Origin: Zeus faber
Taxonomy: Eukaryota > Chordata > Actinopteri > Zeiformes > Zeidae
Length of the DNA stretch: 64,000 nucleotides
Reading direction: 5' to 3'
NCBI GenBank assembly: GCA_960531495.1
Contig: OY482864.1
Coordinates: 6,666,416 to 6,730,415 of the forward strand
The translations under genes were made by a program, and so were the position numbers. The notes under the pieces were generated by a model that searched no databases, was not told the origin of the DNA, and saw only the letters and a program-made list of their open reading frames with translations. How positions within the stretch are numbered: the first letter of the stretch is position 1; each line of letters begins with the position of its first letter. Below are positions 31,694-64,000 of the stretch, piece after piece.

Positions 31694-31744
31694 GAACCTA
31701 CTGACGTTGGGAACCTACTGACGTTGGGAACCTACTGACGTTGG
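31694..31744. repeat. Three perfect 17-bp tandem units
   Basis: The unit GAACCTACTGACGTTGG occurs three times head to tail in the pms2/eif2ak1 intergenic region. Each unit contains TGACGTT, close to half of a CRE/ATF site. Confidence 0.95.
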
Positions 31745-31970
31745 GGTGGGTTATTGACACTATATCGCAAAGTGTTACGTCAGCGAAGTGTTAGGGACCG
31801 TGAGAAATTTCAACGAACTGTCGAAAAACGTGGACGCTGCATTTTGGGGCGCTGACGTTTTGTTTGAGGCACGATCGTAAATCCATTATAGTTCATCTAG
31901 GACGTAAATGTGAATTTTGATTTAGAACGAATTAAATTAGCTTTTATTTATCTATATATATATAAATGTG

Positions 31971-31974
<4 letters not shown>

Positions 31975-32004
<30 letters not shown>

Positions 32005-32014
32005 TGTATGTATG

Positions 32015-32052
<38 letters not shown>
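31975..32052. repeat. (TATG)n tetranucleotide repeat
   Basis: About 18 TATG units with one TATA interruption, about 290 bases before the eif2ak1 start codon. Confidence 0.97.
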
Positions 32053-32053
<1 letters not shown>

Positions 32054-32337
32054 GTGTGAGAGAGAGAATTACTTTTTTTTCTCCACCTATTTTGCTAATG
32101 GCTGACGATCCCTTTACATGTGATCTTACGCCTTGAACCCATTGGGCAGTCAGATGGCTGGCCGTGTGTGTGTGTGTGTCGTGGGATATGTTTTGGTCGC
32201 ATTCGGGTCCTTTAACGCAACCATCCGAAGTGTATATTTAGCGCTGCACTTGGGTGGGCGAATAAACATATTGGACGTAGCCACTCGGGGACGTGGGGTT
32301 GTTTGTGGACATAGAGCGGGTTCGATTCCCAAGCCCG

Positions 32338-61017
<28,680 letters not shown>

Positions 61018-61222
61018 GTAATTCCACTAATACAACACGCACACAAAATACCACATCAACTCAGACACAAATTTTTGTGCAGACTCAGCAATATTATTTT
61101 TGTCTTATTACACATAACATCTGTTTACATCTGACAATTTTTATAAAAGAAAATGTTTTTACTTTATTTTTTGTCGAAAAATCTGGACTGTTTCATTAGA
61201 ATTGTCTGTGTGTGTGTGTATA

Positions 61223-62402
61223 CACTCACTGGCCACTTTATTAGGTACACCTGTTCAATTGCTTGTTAATACAAATAGCTAATCAGCCAATCACACGGCA
61301 GCAACTCATTGCATTTAGGCAGGTAGACATGCTGAGGATGACTTGCTGAAGTTCAAACCGAGCATCAGAATGGGGGGAAAAAAGAGGAATTAAATTACTT
61401 TGAACGTGGCATGGTTGTTGGTGCCAGACGGGCTGGTCTGAATATTTCAGAAACTGCAGACCTACTGGGATTTTCACGCACAACCATCTCTAGGGTTTAC
61501 AGGGAATGGTCCAAAAAGGAGAAAATATCCAGTGAGCGGCAGTTGTGTGGATGAAAATGCCTTGTTGATGTCAGAGGTCAGAGGAAACGGGCAGACTGGT
61601 TTGAGACGATAGAAAGGCAACAGTAACTCAAACAACCCCTCGTTACAACCAAGGTATGCAGAATATCATCTCTGAACGCACAACGCGTCCAACCTTGAAG
61701 CAGATGGGCTACAGCAGCAGAAGACCACACCGGGTGTCACCCCTGTCGGCTAAGAACAGGAAACTGAAGCTACAATTGGCACAGGCTCATCAAAAATGGA
61801 CAATAGATGATTGGAAAAATGTTGCCTGGTCTGATGAGTCTCCATTTTAGCTGCGACATTCAGATGGTAGGGGTAGAATTTGGTGTAAACAACATGAAAG
61901 CATGGATTCATCCTGCCTTGTATCAAGGGTTCAGGTGGTGTGGGGGGTATTTTCTTGGCACACTTTGGGCCCCTTAGTTCCAATTGAGCATGGTTTAAAT
62001 GCCACAGCATACCTGACTATTATTTATGAGCACAGTGTACCCATCTTCTGATGGCTACTTCCAGCAGGATAATGCACCATGTCACAAAGCTCAAATCATC
62101 TAAAACTGGTTTCTTGAACATGACAATGACACTGTACTCCAATGGCCTCCACAGTCACCAGATCTCAATCCAATAGAGTGCCTTTGGGATGAGGTGGAAC
62201 GGGAGATTCGCATCATGGATGTGCAGCCGACAAATCTGCAGCAACTGCGTGATGCTATCATGTCATCATGGACCAAAATCTCTGAGGAATGTTTCCAACA
62301 CCTTGTTGAATCTATGCCACCAAGAATTAAGGCAGTTCTGAAGGCAAAAGGGGGTCCAACCCGGTACTAGCAAGGTGTACCTAATAAAGTGGCTGGTGAG
62401 TG
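61223..62402 (+). mobile_element. Tc1-like element with CACTCACTGGCC ends, degenerate
   Basis: The left end CACTCACTGGCCACTTTATT and right end (reversed) CACTCACCAGCCACTTTATT are clear terminal repeats. Remnant transposase: NISETADLLGFSRTTIS-like HTH coding near 61440-61490, QNIISERTTRPTLKQMGYSS and DWKNVAWSDES (first Asp, near 61845). The second Asp region (near 62070) and the SPDLNPIE region (near 62155-62180) remain recognisable but hold several stops and frameshifts. It is a dead copy in the eif2ak1 intron after exon 10. Confidence 0.9.
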
Positions 62403-62410
62403 TGTATATA

Positions 62411-63961
62411 CACTGCTCAAAAAAATAAAGGGAACACATCATTACAATGTAACTCCAAGTCAATCACACTTCTGGGATATCAACCTGTCCAGTTAGGAAG
62501 CAACACTGATTGTGGATCCATTTAACCTGCTGTTGTGCAAATGGAACAGACAACAGGTGGAAATGAGAGGCAATGAGCAAGACAGCCCCTAAAAAGAAAT
62601 GGTTCTGCAGGTGGTGGCCACAGACCATTTCTATGTCCTTATCTTTTCTGGCTGATTTTTGGTCACTTTTGCATTTTGCCAGTGCCCTCACCAATAGCGG
62701 TAGCATGAGGCGGTGTCTGCAACCCACAGAAGTTGCTCAGGTAGTGCAGCTCATCCAGGATGGCACATCAACGCACGCTGTGGCAAGAAGGTTTGCTGTG
62801 TCTCCTAGCACATTGTCAAGAGCATGGAGGACAGGCCAGTACACCAGGAGACGTGAAGGGAGCCGTTAGAGGACAACAACCCAGCAGCAGGACCGCTATC
62901 TGCTCCTTTGTGCAAGGAGGAACAGGAGGAGCACTGCCAGAGCCCTACAAAATGACCTCCAGCAGGCCACTAATGTGCACGTTTCTTCTCAAGCTGTCAG
63001 AAACAGACTCCATGAGGGTGGTATGAGGGCCCGACGTCCACAAGTGGGGTCTGTGCTCACAGCCCAACACCGTGCAACCCGATTGGCATTTGCCAGAGAA
63101 CACCAGGATTGGCATATTCCCTGTGCTCTTCACGGATGAAAGCAGGTTCACACTGAGCACTTGTGACAGACATGACAGAGTCTGGAGACGCCGTGGAGAA
63201 CGCTCCGCTGCCAGCAGCATCCTCCAGCATGACCGGTTTGGCGGTGGGTCAGTGATGGTCTGGGGAGGCATATCCTTGGAGGACCGCACAGACCTCCATG
63301 TGCTAGCCAGAGGTACCCTGACTGCCATTAGGTACCGGGATGAGATCCTCAGACCCATTGTCGGACCATATGCTGGTGCAGTGGGCCCTGGGTTCCTTCT
63401 GATGCATGACAATGCTCGGCCTCATGTGGCTGGAGTGTGTCAGCAGTTCCGGCATGACGAAGGCATTGATGCTATGGACTGGCCTGCCCGTTCCCCAGAC
63501 CTGAATCCAATCGAGCGCCTCTGGGACATCATGTCTCGTTCCATCCAGCGACGCCACGTCGCACCACAGACTGTCCAGGAGTTGAGTGATGCCCTGATCC
63601 AGGTCTGGGAGGAGATCCCTCAGGAGAAGATCCGTCGGCTCATCAGGAGCATGCCCAGACGTTGTAGGGAGTGCATACAGGCACGTGGAGGTCACACACA
63701 CTACTGAGCCTCCATTTTGAATTGTCTTGAGGAATTTCCAAAGAAGGTGGATCAACCTGTGATCCGATTTTTCCACTTTTATTTTGAGTTTGATTATGAA
63801 TCCAGACTTCTAGGGGTTACTGATTTTGATTTCCATTGATCATTCTTATGTTATTTGGTTCTCAACGCATTCCACTATGTTATGAATAAAGATTTTCAAC
63901 TGGAATATTTCATTCATTGAGATGTTTTGTTTAAGTGTTCCCTTTATTTTTTTGAGCAGTG
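62411..63961 (+). mobile_element. Tc1-like element with CACTGCTCAAAAAAATAAAG ends
   Basis: Near-perfect terminal repeats CACTGCTCAAAAAAATAAAG at the left and, reversed, at the right (ending at 63961). The HTH part starts at the ATG at 62707 ([20 protein letters not shown], then [20 protein letters not shown]) and meets a TAG near 62870, where relatives probably have CAG. The frame continues to about 63110, then shifts. The catalytic half (63072-63707) is open: [11 protein letters not shown] (Asp), GGSVMVWGGI, LMHDNARPH (Asp), [12 protein letters not shown] (Glu). One stop and one frameshift inactivate it. It abuts the previous Tc1 element. Confidence 0.93.
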
Positions 63962-64000
63962 TGTGTGTATATATATATAGAATGATACATTGGATCATGT

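Larger units (their letters stand above)
31190..32337. promoter_or_regulatory. Divergent intergenic region between pms2 and eif2ak1
   Basis: The two start codons face away from each other 1.15 kb apart, so both promoters must lie here, perhaps shared. Contents: a small GC-rich patch near 31330-31360, AT-rich sequence, three tandem 17-bp units (31694-31744), and a tetranucleotide repeat (31975-32052). No aimp2-like coding sequence is seen. Confidence 0.65.

Noticed and set aside
32310-32334. GGTTCGATTCC box suggesting a tRNA gene or tRNA-derived SINE
   Set aside because: No matching A box, no cloverleaf and no acceptor stem can be drawn; it lies in the eif2ak1 5' leader.
61018-64000. The end of eif2ak1 (HRD and DFG exons) within the window
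   Set aside because: No kinase C-lobe coding sequence was found; the interval is filled by two Tc1 elements, so the gene must continue outside.

Overview
The window reads as nuclear DNA of a ray-finned (teleost) fish. It has intron-rich vertebrate genes with GT-AG introns, long dinucleotide microsatellites, and many Tc1-like, pogo/Tigger-like and LINE remnants of the kinds common in fish genomes. No bacterial-type operons, CRISPR arrays, rRNA or convincing tRNA genes were seen. All gene names rest on recognising the translated exons by eye. For three of the genes the exon phases add up without conflict across every exon, which supports the models.

Layout, left to right: a truncated Tc1-like element (1-813); a repeat-rich spacer with an hAT-like end and an unusual double hairpin (about 1150-2450); dlgap5/HURP on the plus strand in 18 coding exons (2698-11837), with an almost intact pogo-like transposon in intron 9; rsph10b on the minus strand (20 recognised exons, 19171 down to 12073; its first coding exon is unresolved), tail to tail with dlgap5; a degenerate Tc1 element and an RFX-type X-box near the presumed rsph10b promoter (about 22.37 kb); pms2 on the minus strand in 15 exons (31189 down to 22925); a 1.15 kb divergent intergenic region; and eif2ak1/HRI on the plus strand, 10 exons in the window (32338-61017). 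The rest of the eif2ak1 kinase domain must lie beyond position 64000.

The left half is gene-dense. The right half is almost entirely eif2ak1 introns swollen by transposons: a Tigger1-like element, two LINE fragments, three Tc1-like elements, and several copies of a dispersed repeat carrying an internal (GT)n tract. The genes do not form one pathway: dlgap5 is a mitotic spindle factor, rsph10b a motile-cilium radial-spoke protein, pms2 a DNA mismatch-repair endonuclease subunit, and eif2ak1 a stress-responsive eIF2alpha kinase. The closeness of rsph10b, pms2 and eif2ak1 matches the grouping around human 7p22, but AIMP2, which pairs head to head with PMS2 in human, is not seen here. I found no convincing new biological system. 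The most checkable observations are the mutated catalytic Asp in the pogo ORF, the X-box at rsph10b, inverted repeats flanking eif2ak1 exons 4-5, and the missing aimp2.
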